Of a DNA stretch of 64,000 bases, positions 35,995-45,195 are shown piece by piece. Both the position numbers and the translations under genes were made by a program. The first letter of the stretch is position 1. The number at the start of each line of letters is the position of its first letter. Location of the stretch: the NCBI GenBank assembly GCA_038562555.1, contig JBCFBK010000001.1, positions 1 through 64,000 of the forward strand. The letters are read 5' to 3'. Below the pieces are notes generated by a model. The model was given only the letters and a program-made list of their open reading frames with translations, was not told where the DNA came from and searched no databases. This DNA is from JBCFBK01 sp038562555 (GTDB taxonomy: Bacteria; Bacteroidota; Bacteroidia; Bacteroidales; Prolixibacteraceae).

Positions 35995-38900
35995 TCATTC
36001 ATTCAGACCAGGTAACTTTCCGGTTCCCCATTGTTTGTTTGGCTGATCGCCCATCTCCAGGATCAGACTACCCCCCTTTAACAACTCGGAGGCCGGGAAC
36101 CAAAAGTCATCCAGTTTTTTCCCATTCAATGTGGCATTTTGCACATACTTGTTTTTACGCGAAGCGTTGAGGGCTTCAATTGTAAACTGTCGGCCACGGT
36201 TATATCTTTTCCCCAGATCAATGACAATCTTCTCATAAAGAGGGCTTGCTATTTCATAAACCGGCTCGGAACTGCATCCGCCGTCGGTCTGGAAAAGACC
36301 GATCGAAGCCATCATAAACCAGGCGCTCATTTGTCCCTGATCTTCATCGCCCAGGTAAGCGTTTGCCAAACCGCTGCCATAATATTTGTCCAAAATGGAC
36401 CGGCTCCAGCGTTGTGTCAGCCAGGGGTGGCCGACCCAGTTAAAGAGAAAGGCAAAGTGCATCGATTGCTGGTTTCCCTGTACTACCGGGAAATCCCAGT
36501 ACTGATCGTTCGGCGCATTGTACCGCCAGGGTTCACTGGCTTTAAACCCTCCGTGAAGCCTTTCCACAAAACGCTTCTCTCCCAGAATTTTTGCCAGTCC
36601 GGGTACATTCTGAGGAACAAAATAGGTGAGCTGCCAGGCATTCCCTTCCACATAATGGTGGTTTGCACCCGACCGGAAAGGATCAAAGGGTTCCGTAAAG
36701 TTCCCGCTGCTGTCGCGCAAATGGGCGTATCCGTTTGCGGGATTTATGGCGTTTCTCCACCATTCGCCTCTTTCGGCAAACGCGGCATAGTCAGTTTTTT
36801 TCCCCAGCGATTTGGCAAACTGGGCAAGCGTCCAGTCGTCATAGGCATATTCCAGTGTATTTGAGAATCTCCCCAAATCGGAAGGAACGTATTGATATTT
36901 CAGGTAGGGCACCAGGTCGCGGTTTCCGGCAAAGCCTCCGGCCACGGCCGATGCCGGCGTCGTCTGCATCTTCTTTGCCGCCTGAAATGCTTTTTCCGGG
37001 TCAAAATCACGGATCCCCATCTGCCAGGCCGATACGATAAGGGGGGTCTCGTGTTCCGCGACCATCACGGGAATGTATTCCATACCTGCAGGACCCTTGG
37101 CCAGCCAGCCGTTGACGTCGTACATGGCCAGTTGGGAGTTGACCCATTTCGAAGACCACTCGGGCGTTACCAGATTCCAAAACTGATTCAGATTCCAGAA
37201 CGTGTTCCAGAACGCATCACATCCGAGCGCCAGCTGGTCAGGATCGGACAATTGCTGTCTGGTTTCGTCGGGCGCTATCCACTCGCCGTTGACATCACTC
37301 CAGGTATTCCGGCATAACGACCGGTAAAAATTATTGTAGAACCGTACTTTCTCCAGCCGGTCATTGGTGGTTATTTCAAGCCTTAAAAAATAGCTGTTCC
37401 AGACTTTTTTCTGATTCTCAACAACAGCATCAAAGTCCCAGCCAAAAGGTTCAGTGATTTCTTTGACAAGATTTTCTCCCGCATTTTCAACACTGACCAT
37501 TGAAATTCCGGAACGCACCTGGACGATATTCGATTTTTTCGTATCGAATTCAACGTAGATCCCGGCATCTGTCAGATCTTTCCCTTTAATGCGGCCGGAT
37601 TGTACTAAGCTGCCGTTGACCCAGCCGCCTGCTTTTTTGATGGGCTGATCGAATTCAATGACAAAATGAACGGTATATTCCTGGTCTGCATCGTTACTCC
37701 AAACCCCGGGTCGCGGTGACAACTGGTGGCTTTTCCCTTCAATGCGATAGTCGCTGACCTGGCTGATCTCAACCTCCGGTAACAGGTAATTATATTCGGA
37801 CGGAATATGCAGATCGATCATGATCCTTCCGTCCTGATTGTTTGGAAAGGTATAACGCTGAAACCCGCAACGTGTTGTTGCGGTCAGCTCGGCCTGTATT
37901 TTGGTATCGGGCATATACACCTGATAATAACCCAAAGGCGCTTCTTCAGTCGATTTATCAATCCTTGCACGGTATCCCGAGTCGGGTTCAAACTGATCGC
38001 CAACCTGAATCTGCAGTTCGCCGTTTGTCGGCATCATCCCGAGTCCCCCCATGGTCCATTCATGAATATGGCTAAAGCAACCGATGGTTTCAAAAGAAGG
38101 CTGATAACCGGCCTGCCAGCCTGTATTTTGATTATCCGGACTCAATTTGACCATACTGAAAGGCATCCACGGACCGGGTGAGATCATCCACCTCGAATGG
38201 GCCGTTCCGATCCGGGTATCAACATAACCGGCAGGTGTTTGCAATTTCGCTGGAGAGCGACTGACCGCTCCGGTTTCAGCTTCTCTTCCGTTGACCAGGA
38301 TCCGGTAAGTGCTTTCTTTTCTTTTGGATACGGCCGGCATGGGAACTTCAAACTGGTAACGGGCGGTATCCAGGCTTGTCTGAAAGATTTTCTTCCCGTC
38401 CAATTCTACTTCCAGCACCGGACTCCCCGACAAATGTTCCACATCGACCAGCAAAGGCTGAACCCGCTTATTCCCGGTGCTTAGCTCATAATTTGCAGCT
38501 TGTACGGAACGGATAAAAGCCTGATCGGGATGCGCCGTCACGACACCATCAGGCGCTTCCAGCCGGAGATGGTCGAACACCACCCATGAGCCTTCCAGAA
38601 CAGTAAGGGTCACACAATTTCCACCCTTTTTCAGTACGCCTTGGCCAATGGGTATTTCAAGGATTTGCTCCTTCGATTTCGGTGACGCTCCTGTTAAAGA
38701 AGCGTCTGTTCCGCCTTGAAGCGGAAATTTGGCATCCTGCTTTGAGTTAACGCTGACTTTCAGCAACGATCGGCGAGGGTTCGAGTCGGTCAGATCAATC
38801 ACCAGTTTCCATTTACCGGAAGCCGGAATTTCTTTGATCCCAAATAAAATATTAATCTCGTGCGTCCTCCAGCCGGAAGTGCCGCCGGTACCGCCCCAGG

Positions 38901-39168
38901 AATCGGCAGGTCCCGGTAAAACATAGGGAAAATCGTTGCGGATGTCTGAAAAACCGACCAAAAAGAAACGATCTTCAAAACCGAAATCCCGGCCTAGAAA
39001 CTCTCCGTATGCTGATGGACCCAAAGCAAATTCATCCGCCTTATTATCAGCCTCACCCAACTGCCAGAGAATTTTACCCTGAGCAAAGCCCTTCGCTGTG
39101 AAAAACCCGGGATTACAGCAGATAACCGCTGTGATCACGAGAGCTTTTATCTTCATCATTTTCTTCAT
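35995..39168 (-). CDS. GH92 alpha-mannosidase fused to a PL4-domain-III-like beta-sandwich
   Basis: 1057 residues with a signal peptide ending near GFAQ. Residues about 30-215 match the beta-sandwich domain III of rhamnogalacturonan lyases (ILWQLGEADNKADEFA, WRTHEINILFGI, VVFDHLRLEAP). An Ig-like linker follows (about 220-320), then GH92 (about 325-1057) starting VDTRIGTAHSRWMISPGPWMP. Likely catalytic residues are Glu841 (YVEGNAWQ) and Asp941/Asp943 (LGDEDQGQMSAW). It should remove terminal alpha-mannose at the surface or in the periplasm. The N-terminal module, normally seen in pectin-lyase-type proteins, may be a binding domain. Confidence 0.92.
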   Translation of the reverse strand: MKKMMKIKALVITAVICCNPGFFTAKGFAQGKILWQLGEADNKADEFALGPSAYGEFLGRDFGFEDRFFLVGFSDIRNDFPYVLPGPADSWGGTGGTSGWRTHEINILFGIKEIPASGKWKLVIDLTDSNPRRSLLKVSVNSKQDAKFPLQGGTDASLTGASPKSKEQILEIPIGQGVLKKGGNCVTLTVLEGSWVVFDHLRLEAPDGVVTAHPDQAFIRSVQAANYELSTGNKRVQPLLVDVEHLSGSPVLEVELDGKKIFQTSLDTARYQFEVPMPAVSKRKESTYRILVNGREAETGAVSRSPAKLQTPAGYVDTRIGTAHSRWMISPGPWMPFSMVKLSPDNQNTGWQAGYQPSFETIGCFSHIHEWTMGGLGMMPTNGELQIQVGDQFEPDSGYRARIDKSTEEAPLGYYQVYMPDTKIQAELTATTRCGFQRYTFPNNQDGRIMIDLHIPSEYNYLLPEVEISQVSDYRIEGKSHQLSPRPGVWSNDADQEYTVHFVIEFDQPIKKAGGWVNGSLVQSGRIKGKDLTDAGIYVEFDTKKSNIVQVRSGISMVSVENAGENLVKEITEPFGWDFDAVVENQKKVWNSYFLRLEITTNDRLEKVRFYNNFYRSLCRNTWSDVNGEWIAPDETRQQLSDPDQLALGCDAFWNTFWNLNQFWNLVTPEWSSKWVNSQLAMYDVNGWLAKGPAGMEYIPVMVAEHETPLIVSAWQMGIRDFDPEKAFQAAKKMQTTPASAVAGGFAGNRDLVPYLKYQYVPSDLGRFSNTLEYAYDDWTLAQFAKSLGKKTDYAAFAERGEWWRNAINPANGYAHLRDSSGNFTEPFDPFRSGANHHYVEGNAWQLTYFVPQNVPGLAKILGEKRFVERLHGGFKASEPWRYNAPNDQYWDFPVVQGNQQSMHFAFLFNWVGHPWLTQRWSRSILDKYYGSGLANAYLGDEDQGQMSAWFMMASIGLFQTDGGCSSEPVYEIASPLYEKIVIDLGKRYNRGRQFTIEALNASRKNKYVQNATLNGKKLDDFWFPASELLKGGSLILEMGDQPNKQWGTGKLPGLNE

Positions 39169-39222
39169 TTTAACGACTTTATCCGTTTTTCTACTACGAG
39201 CGCCTCCCTGTTGTTTTATCCT

Positions 39223-42200
39223 TTACCAGCTTAACTTTACGAATCTTGTTTCCCAGGGTTTGATTGTTAAGGCATCGTTTTGCCCTTTCAAGTCATTTCC
39301 CAACACATCGCAGAATGAAATCCTGAAGTTCCTGTGGGAAGACCTGACAACGACATCCGCATTTTCTCCGTTGATTTCCCTCAGATGCAGGATGACTTCA
39401 TTTTTCCCGTTAACGGGCCGCATGTTCACCAAATAGAGATTTGGATTTGCAATATGGAGAACCTGTCCCACGGTCTGACCTCTCTTTTTATTGGTGGTTG
39501 CAGGCAATACCCGGTACAGGAACGGGGTTCGGCAGCCTGCACCAAACCTGGTGGCGGATTCCGGATCATTTTCCGGTTGTGAGGTCAAATTATAAGTCCA
39601 GATAAAACCGCCATGCTGGTCTGCATTAAAATTCGTCGTCCAGTAGTTGTTCATGACATACGAATAGATCTTTTCTGATTCAGGCTTGCCATCTTTTTGA
39701 TAACGTCCGGTGTTAATGTTGCCAAACTGCATGAGCGGCACTTCGTGGCTTACCAGTACAATCTGGCTCTCGCTGTTTCTCACCGACGCAAAATTTTGTA
39801 CCGTGTTCCAGTCGTTCGAAGTTTCAGGAACCTGATCCACGCCGGCCTCGATGATGCCGCCCGGAACTTCAAAGAAGCTTTTACCGTCTTTCAGTTGAAA
39901 AGGAAAGGAAACGTAAACCGCTTCCGCATCCGTATTCAGTTTTTTCTGCAAATGATAGCACAAATCGATCCGCTTGTGGCGGTGATATATTTTCATTTCA
40001 ACTGAAAGGTTGTTATCGCCCTGCCCCGCTTTCGACTCGCCCTGAAAAACATAGCTATCCCAGATATCTCCCTGGGCAAATCGTGCCAGGGTCATCCTCG
40101 AGGGCAGGGTACGGGTCATTTCACCTCGCTGGTGCATTTCATGCGACCGCCGCGATTTCATTTCCTCGTAGATCAATGCGCCCATTTTATATTCGGCATC
40201 CGGATCAAGGAGTTCCTGCCCTAACTCTCTGTCGAACATACTGGTAATTACGCCATTCTTCTGGTCGACCACGATCCTGTACCATTCATTTTCGTAGATA
40301 TTATCATGGTCTTTCTTCTGCCGTGCCGCCTTGCCCTTGCTGGCGGTATTGATAAAAAGCTGTTTGTAGCCCAAAGCCGGCAGATTTTTCACGTCAACCA
40401 GCCAGAAAGCACCATCGCCACGGCCTAAAAATTGTTGGGCGGGCACGATCTGTCCTTCCGGATCGGTGATCGTAAATTCACCGTCAGGGGGCATGACCAC
40501 ATGGTCGGCATAGATCTTAACCAGGCCCGAATATTCCCAGTTTAGGGGATTATAGATGAGAATGGAGGGAACATCAGCATTTGTCACCTGACCCTGCAAC
40601 ATACCCATCACCGTCTCCTGCATCACGCACGAGCGCCGGTATGCTTCCCAGGCATAGGATTGCTTCAACGCGCGCTGGATCATCGTCTGTTCATGGAAAG
40701 GTTCCCGTACACTGCGGTCGGCACCGAAAGTATGCTCGCCGTAAAACAACAGTGATTTATTCAGCTCATCCTGCTGAAAATCCGTATTGGCAGGTAATTC
40801 ATATCCCAGTATTTTCGCCAGGGCAAATCCGGTCTGGTTCGCTGTGTTATTTGACTGAGCTTGCCTGAAAGCAGAAGCTTCGCGCGCCCCGGAAGCGAAT
40901 CCGTCGGTCCACCAGTCGGGCCAGGCACCCCTGACCGTTTGCAGTTGATCACCGTACTTTTGCTCAATCTCACCCAGAAAATCCTTGTAAAGCGATAACC
41001 TGATCTTCGGATATTCATATTTTTCATTCCATTTGATCACGTTTTCACAGGCCATTGTGGACGGCGGCGAATTATCGCCGTGGCATCCCATAAATTGCAG
41101 CGGGAACAGATCGTATTCAAAATCAGATGAGGCACGTTCCGAAGTGATATTCAACATGAATTTTTCGAACGACTCAAAACTTCCGATGATGGCGTTTCCG
41201 GCCATGTAATGATCGCCCACGTAAGCCATCACCTTTTTCCCCGAGGGAGATTCCCACCAGAAGTAGGTGGGCTTGTCGAACGGGATCAGTGCGCGGTGGC
41301 CATTTTCACCCATGGTTACGTATTTGATGCCCAGGTCCTGAAAATACTCGGTAAAACACCAGCCAATGCCGTTGACGTCATTCTGCATCGCCAGTTCCAC
41401 CTGGTCAATGCCCAGTTTTTTGTAGACATTGTTTGGATTGAGTGATGCGGAAAGGGTTGTCTCATCGGGAAGACCATCAAAATTGAAATACATGGCCGTG
41501 AGCTCGATGCGTCCCTCTTTAATGCGCCGAACCAGCCGGTCAACCTGTTGCCGGGGCCTTGTTTTGATAAACTCTTCAACTGCCCAGGCCGTTTCACAGG
41601 TCCATCTGAATTTTGCTTCTTCAGGATAATTGTCGGTCGCATCGCAGTAATCAAGCGCATAATCGATAAAACGGATATGCTCTGCCAGAATTTCAGTCTG
41701 GGGACGCGTATAGCCAATATCAGTATGTGTATGCTGAACAAAGGCTACCTGGAATTTACGCAAAGGCTGGATCGTCAAAGCGGTTGAATACTTTTTCTGA
41801 TCGGTTTGCACTTCGATTTGAAGCTCTTTTTTCTGAGTCACTTCATTGATAAAGGCGGATAGTTTATTTTGACCAAAATTGATCCGCTGCTTACCTGTTT
41901 GCGTGCCATCAATAAAGACCCGGGCATCTTCAGAAGATCCCAGATGGGTCAGCTCGATATTGACCAGCCTTTTCTCTTTTTTCTCATTTAAGATCACAGG
42001 TGGAGCAGAAGCCGAAAGCTCCTTTTCCTTCAGGTTCGTTTTGAAGATCATAAACCAACTGCCGTTTCCCCCGGCTGACGATCTGACCTTCAATTTCACC
42101 GGCTTTCCCGGCGTCAGCTTGCGGGCCGGTATTCGCACCGATAAAAGGCCAAAGCGGTCGTCGCTTCCGTCTTTTAATTCCTCTTTGAAAATCAGCTCAT

Positions 42201-42594
42201 TCCCGTCTTTATTTTTAATATGGATCCCTTTCCCGCCCGTGCTGACCTGAAAGGTGAAAAAAGGAGTGTCATTGACTTCAAGTATAAAATCTGATTTTTC
42301 TTTTCCGCAGCAGGTTCCTGAAACCCCGGCAATACAGATGATATTCACAAATTTGCCGTCCGTTTTGGATGCTATGGGTTTTGTATACCACACAGCCTCT
42401 TCCTGCTTGTCTTTTGAGCTGACCATGAACGCATCTTTGGCATAATCCAGATGGGAATGCCACGAGAAGTCAGTCCCTGAAACCCCCTTTTCATATCCCA
42501 ATACGACCTGATCGCCGGCTTGTGGAAACTGCTGTGCCCGGACATTCACTGAAAAGCAGAGAAAAACGGGTATCCAAATTAAATATTTGCTCAT
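39223..42594 (-). CDS. GH38 alpha-mannosidase, exported
   Basis: 1123 residues from MSKYLIWIPVF, which gives a clean signal peptide ending near VRAQ. The longer frame back to 42756 adds 54 residues without signal character and would overlap the upstream gene, so I reject it. About 270 N-terminal residues form beta-rich domains of unknown type. The GH38 catalytic domain then begins with VQHTHTDIGYTRPQ (zinc ligands His290, Asp292), continues with AMQNDVNGIGW (nucleophile Asp406) and GCHGDNSPPS (His505), so all four zinc ligands are present. The C-terminal GH38 beta domains complete it. It would cleave alpha-mannosidic bonds with retention, alongside the two GH92 enzymes. Confidence 0.92.
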   Translation of the reverse strand: MSKYLIWIPVFLCFSVNVRAQQFPQAGDQVVLGYEKGVSGTDFSWHSHLDYAKDAFMVSSKDKQEEAVWYTKPIASKTDGKFVNIICIAGVSGTCCGKEKSDFILEVNDTPFFTFQVSTGGKGIHIKNKDGNELIFKEELKDGSDDRFGLLSVRIPARKLTPGKPVKLKVRSSAGGNGSWFMIFKTNLKEKELSASAPPVILNEKKEKRLVNIELTHLGSSEDARVFIDGTQTGKQRINFGQNKLSAFINEVTQKKELQIEVQTDQKKYSTALTIQPLRKFQVAFVQHTHTDIGYTRPQTEILAEHIRFIDYALDYCDATDNYPEEAKFRWTCETAWAVEEFIKTRPRQQVDRLVRRIKEGRIELTAMYFNFDGLPDETTLSASLNPNNVYKKLGIDQVELAMQNDVNGIGWCFTEYFQDLGIKYVTMGENGHRALIPFDKPTYFWWESPSGKKVMAYVGDHYMAGNAIIGSFESFEKFMLNITSERASSDFEYDLFPLQFMGCHGDNSPPSTMACENVIKWNEKYEYPKIRLSLYKDFLGEIEQKYGDQLQTVRGAWPDWWTDGFASGAREASAFRQAQSNNTANQTGFALAKILGYELPANTDFQQDELNKSLLFYGEHTFGADRSVREPFHEQTMIQRALKQSYAWEAYRRSCVMQETVMGMLQGQVTNADVPSILIYNPLNWEYSGLVKIYADHVVMPPDGEFTITDPEGQIVPAQQFLGRGDGAFWLVDVKNLPALGYKQLFINTASKGKAARQKKDHDNIYENEWYRIVVDQKNGVITSMFDRELGQELLDPDAEYKMGALIYEEMKSRRSHEMHQRGEMTRTLPSRMTLARFAQGDIWDSYVFQGESKAGQGDNNLSVEMKIYHRHKRIDLCYHLQKKLNTDAEAVYVSFPFQLKDGKSFFEVPGGIIEAGVDQVPETSNDWNTVQNFASVRNSESQIVLVSHEVPLMQFGNINTGRYQKDGKPESEKIYSYVMNNYWTTNFNADQHGGFIWTYNLTSQPENDPESATRFGAGCRTPFLYRVLPATTNKKRGQTVGQVLHIANPNLYLVNMRPVNGKNEVILHLREINGENADVVVRSSHRNFRISFCDVLGNDLKGQNDALTIKPWETRFVKLSW

Positions 42595-42704
42595 AACATT
42601 TATTTTTCTAAGGTTGGTACTATGCTGCATCGGTTTCAAATTGAGCGCTTGAAACAGAGCAAACAGACAAGCCGCCGGATCAGGAGGCTTATCTGTTTTT
42701 ATCG

Positions 42705-43931
42705 TTATTCTGCCGGGCCGATGTTTTGGCCCCAGAAAGTAACTTCCTGAACACAACCATATGCTCCCTTGCCGGTCGAGGGAGGTCCGACAACCTCCAG
42801 GACACGGTAACGCACATAGCGGACATTCTCGGTCTTGGTCTTATCCAGTTCAAATGTATTTAGATATGGGTTGGAAGCATTCGTGTCAATTAACAGTTTC
42901 CATCCTTTGGCTATGGCCTCCTGTTCCCAATTTGCATCAGAAGCAGGCAGGTCGGTGTCTTTCCCCTCAATCGATTCACATCCCCACAGTTGAAAGCGTT
43001 TAGGATTCCAGTTATGATAATCTTCACGGCCTGCGATCTCAAAACGTGTCAGGTCAGCAACCACTCCCAGGTCGAATGTCACGGTATGGGGAACTCCTTC
43101 CCCGTCACCGGTATGGTAACGCGAATTCTGAGCGCTGCCTTTTATGCCGTCCCACATACCGGCAAGTACTCCTCCGTAACCGGTGCCATAAGTATCATTT
43201 TTCAGATGAACCCCTTTAAAGTATGATTTATCCAGCTGAAAGACCGCGTCTACAGGAAGTCTTTCCTGCACCGGTTCCAGGTAAATGGTATCGAAACCCA
43301 TATCTCCCGTTACGATCGCCGAATGGATTTCAATGTCACCACCTGCCTTCCAGTCGTATAAGATGGTCGACGCATCATCAGGTAAAACAGTGACTTCCGT
43401 CATCTGCCCGTTGTTATTCTCGTACCTGAACGTCGTCTTCACAACATATTCCGACTCCGCTTTGTCGGCCCATTGAGCCGAGAAAGCGGCTCCCGAAAAA
43501 TTAAAACCCGTTATTCTTCTGCTCAACTGCGAATCCCTGAAAATATTTCCGATTGCCTTACCTTTACAGGTCTGGATAACCGATTTATTTAATTCTTCAT
43601 CCCGTGTATATACGGTGAATTCATAATTCCGTTCTTCCAGATCTTCGATGAGCATCTCGAATGTCCCGTTCGAAGTTGCGTTTATCGGAAATACCTGGGA
43701 TTGTCCGTTCCATTCCACGACACATTCCTTTGAATGCCCCAGATACCTGGTCAGTCCGACAATCCTGACCCGTTCGTAGCCACTGAAAACCTGTAAGGAG
43801 TCGAGCTTTCCCGCATATATCTTCTCACCCTGAAGATACTCTTCATGAATGGATTCCATATCGCTGCAGGCCGAAGTGATCCCCATTATTGCCGCAACAA
43901 TGAGGAATATATTAATTTTATTAATACGCAT
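42705..43931 (-). CDS. Surface lipoprotein: DUF4998 plus discoidin-like domain (probable glycan-binding protein)
   Basis: 408 residues. The lipobox ITSAC (Cys22) marks a lipoprotein. The N-terminal half is DUF4998-like (YLQGEKIYAGKLDSLQVFSGYERVRI), and the C-terminal ~165 residues form an F5/8 discoidin-type domain (VTFDLGVVADLTRFEIAGRE, VRYVRYRVLEVVG, CVQEVTFWG). Such proteins are encoded after susC/susD in many Bacteroidota loci and act as accessory surface glycan-binding proteins. It is followed by the GH38 gene after 110 bp and preceded by a related lipoprotein gene. Glycan affinity is inferred. Confidence 0.82.
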   Translation of the reverse strand: MRINKINIFLIVAAIMGITSACSDMESIHEEYLQGEKIYAGKLDSLQVFSGYERVRIVGLTRYLGHSKECVVEWNGQSQVFPINATSNGTFEMLIEDLEERNYEFTVYTRDEELNKSVIQTCKGKAIGNIFRDSQLSRRITGFNFSGAAFSAQWADKAESEYVVKTTFRYENNNGQMTEVTVLPDDASTILYDWKAGGDIEIHSAIVTGDMGFDTIYLEPVQERLPVDAVFQLDKSYFKGVHLKNDTYGTGYGGVLAGMWDGIKGSAQNSRYHTGDGEGVPHTVTFDLGVVADLTRFEIAGREDYHNWNPKRFQLWGCESIEGKDTDLPASDANWEQEAIAKGWKLLIDTNASNPYLNTFELDKTKTENVRYVRYRVLEVVGPPSTGKGAYGCVQEVTFWGQNIGPAE

Positions 43932-43957
43932 AACTGTTTAATTTAAATCATGAAAAA

Positions 43958-45169
43958 CTAAAGTTCCTCATTGGTTATTTCTCCCCAGAAAGATAATTCG
44001 CCGATGACGGAATAAGGTATCCCCTCCCAGTTTTCAAGTATTTCAATCCGGACATATTGTACCTCTACCAGATTTTCAATATCGAATTCAAAATCTTCGC
44101 CTTTGTTCTGAAATTCAACATCCTCGGCCGAAACCTGCCCCAGCGGTAAACCTGATGGTTTAAATGAATGGCATTCTTTAAGCAAGGTCCATCCGGCATT
44201 CGGATTCGCCGGATCGAAAGGAGGCAACTGATTGACATCCAACGTACCGTACACCTTAAAATGTTTTGGATTACCATGTTTATACAATTCCGTTCCTGCC
44301 CGTTGGTATAATTTGAACCGGCTCAGTTTGGCCGTAGTCCCAAGGTTGACCGTTAGGCGATGAGGCAGTGCAGCGGCAGCGGTATGTCCGCAATCCCACT
44401 GTGAATTCCAGACATTGTTCCACATTTGGGAAGGAGAAAAACCATACTGTCCAAAATCCATATCCCCGTTGATCTTAAATACGGAAAACCGCGATTTATC
44501 CAGGAACTCGTCAGGAATAGGGATGACCTCCACCAAAAGCGTGTCCGACAGATTTCCCCAGCGATCTTCGATATAAATACCAAAAAGCGTTCTGACGCTG
44601 TTATATCCCCGAAAGCTGTATGAACCGCTTTGCTGACTGGTAAAGAAAGATTCGCGGTAAACCATTTTATCCTGTGCCGAATCGAAGACGGCCACATTTA
44701 ATGAAACTTCCGCTCTCAGCTCATTTTCGTACGACACTTTTATTCCGCCATAGTCAACGGTCCCCTCCAACGTGGGAAATATGCTGTTTATGGAAGGTTC
44801 CAGCGGTGAAATTGGTACAACAACAGCCTCCGAGCTGTTCTCTCCCCTGTCTACGGCATAGACGGATACATTGTACTTCCCTGTTTCACCGAATCCTTCC
44901 ACCTTCAGGGAATTCACTACACCTGATGTTTTCACCTCCCGCTCAATGCCCCTGTTATCTTTGAACACTGCCTTGATGCACAATAAATCAACATCAGTTG
45001 GTGGTGTATAGCTGATGATCGCACCACCCGCTATGTTAACCACCTCAGTAACCGTCACTTTGCCCGGTGCGATATCGTCTGCGCCATAAGGATGGTGCAG
45101 GTCTTCCTTACATCTCCAGCATAGTGAGATGATTAAAAGGATGCTGACTATAATTATTGAATGTCTCAT
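43958..45169 (-). CDS. Surface lipoprotein: DUF4959/DUF5126/DUF5000 architecture (probable glycan-binding protein)
   Basis: 403 residues from MRHSIIIVSILLI; the longer frame to 45202 would overlap the upstream susD gene. The lipoprotein cysteine lies in SLCWRC near residue 19. A DUF4959-type Fn3-like domain (APGKVTVTEVVNIAGGAIISYTPP) is followed by a DUF5126-like domain (about 115-215) and a C-terminal DUF5000/discoidin-like domain (about 230-400; LTVNLGTTAKLSRFKLYQR, VQYVRIEILENWEG, GELSFWGE). It is in the usual third position after susC-susD, 26 bp from each neighbour. It probably binds the target glycan at the cell surface. Confidence 0.83.
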   Translation of the reverse strand: MRHSIIIVSILLIISLCWRCKEDLHHPYGADDIAPGKVTVTEVVNIAGGAIISYTPPTDVDLLCIKAVFKDNRGIEREVKTSGVVNSLKVEGFGETGKYNVSVYAVDRGENSSEAVVVPISPLEPSINSIFPTLEGTVDYGGIKVSYENELRAEVSLNVAVFDSAQDKMVYRESFFTSQQSGSYSFRGYNSVRTLFGIYIEDRWGNLSDTLLVEVIPIPDEFLDKSRFSVFKINGDMDFGQYGFSPSQMWNNVWNSQWDCGHTAAAALPHRLTVNLGTTAKLSRFKLYQRAGTELYKHGNPKHFKVYGTLDVNQLPPFDPANPNAGWTLLKECHSFKPSGLPLGQVSAEDVEFQNKGEDFEFDIENLVEVQYVRIEILENWEGIPYSVIGELSFWGEITNEEL

Positions 45170-45195
45170 AATATTAATGTTTAAAATTATTTCTG

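Noticed and set aside
42595..42756. An extended N-terminus for the GH38 enzyme
   Set aside because: The extra 54 residues precede a clear signal peptide and overlap the upstream lipoprotein gene.
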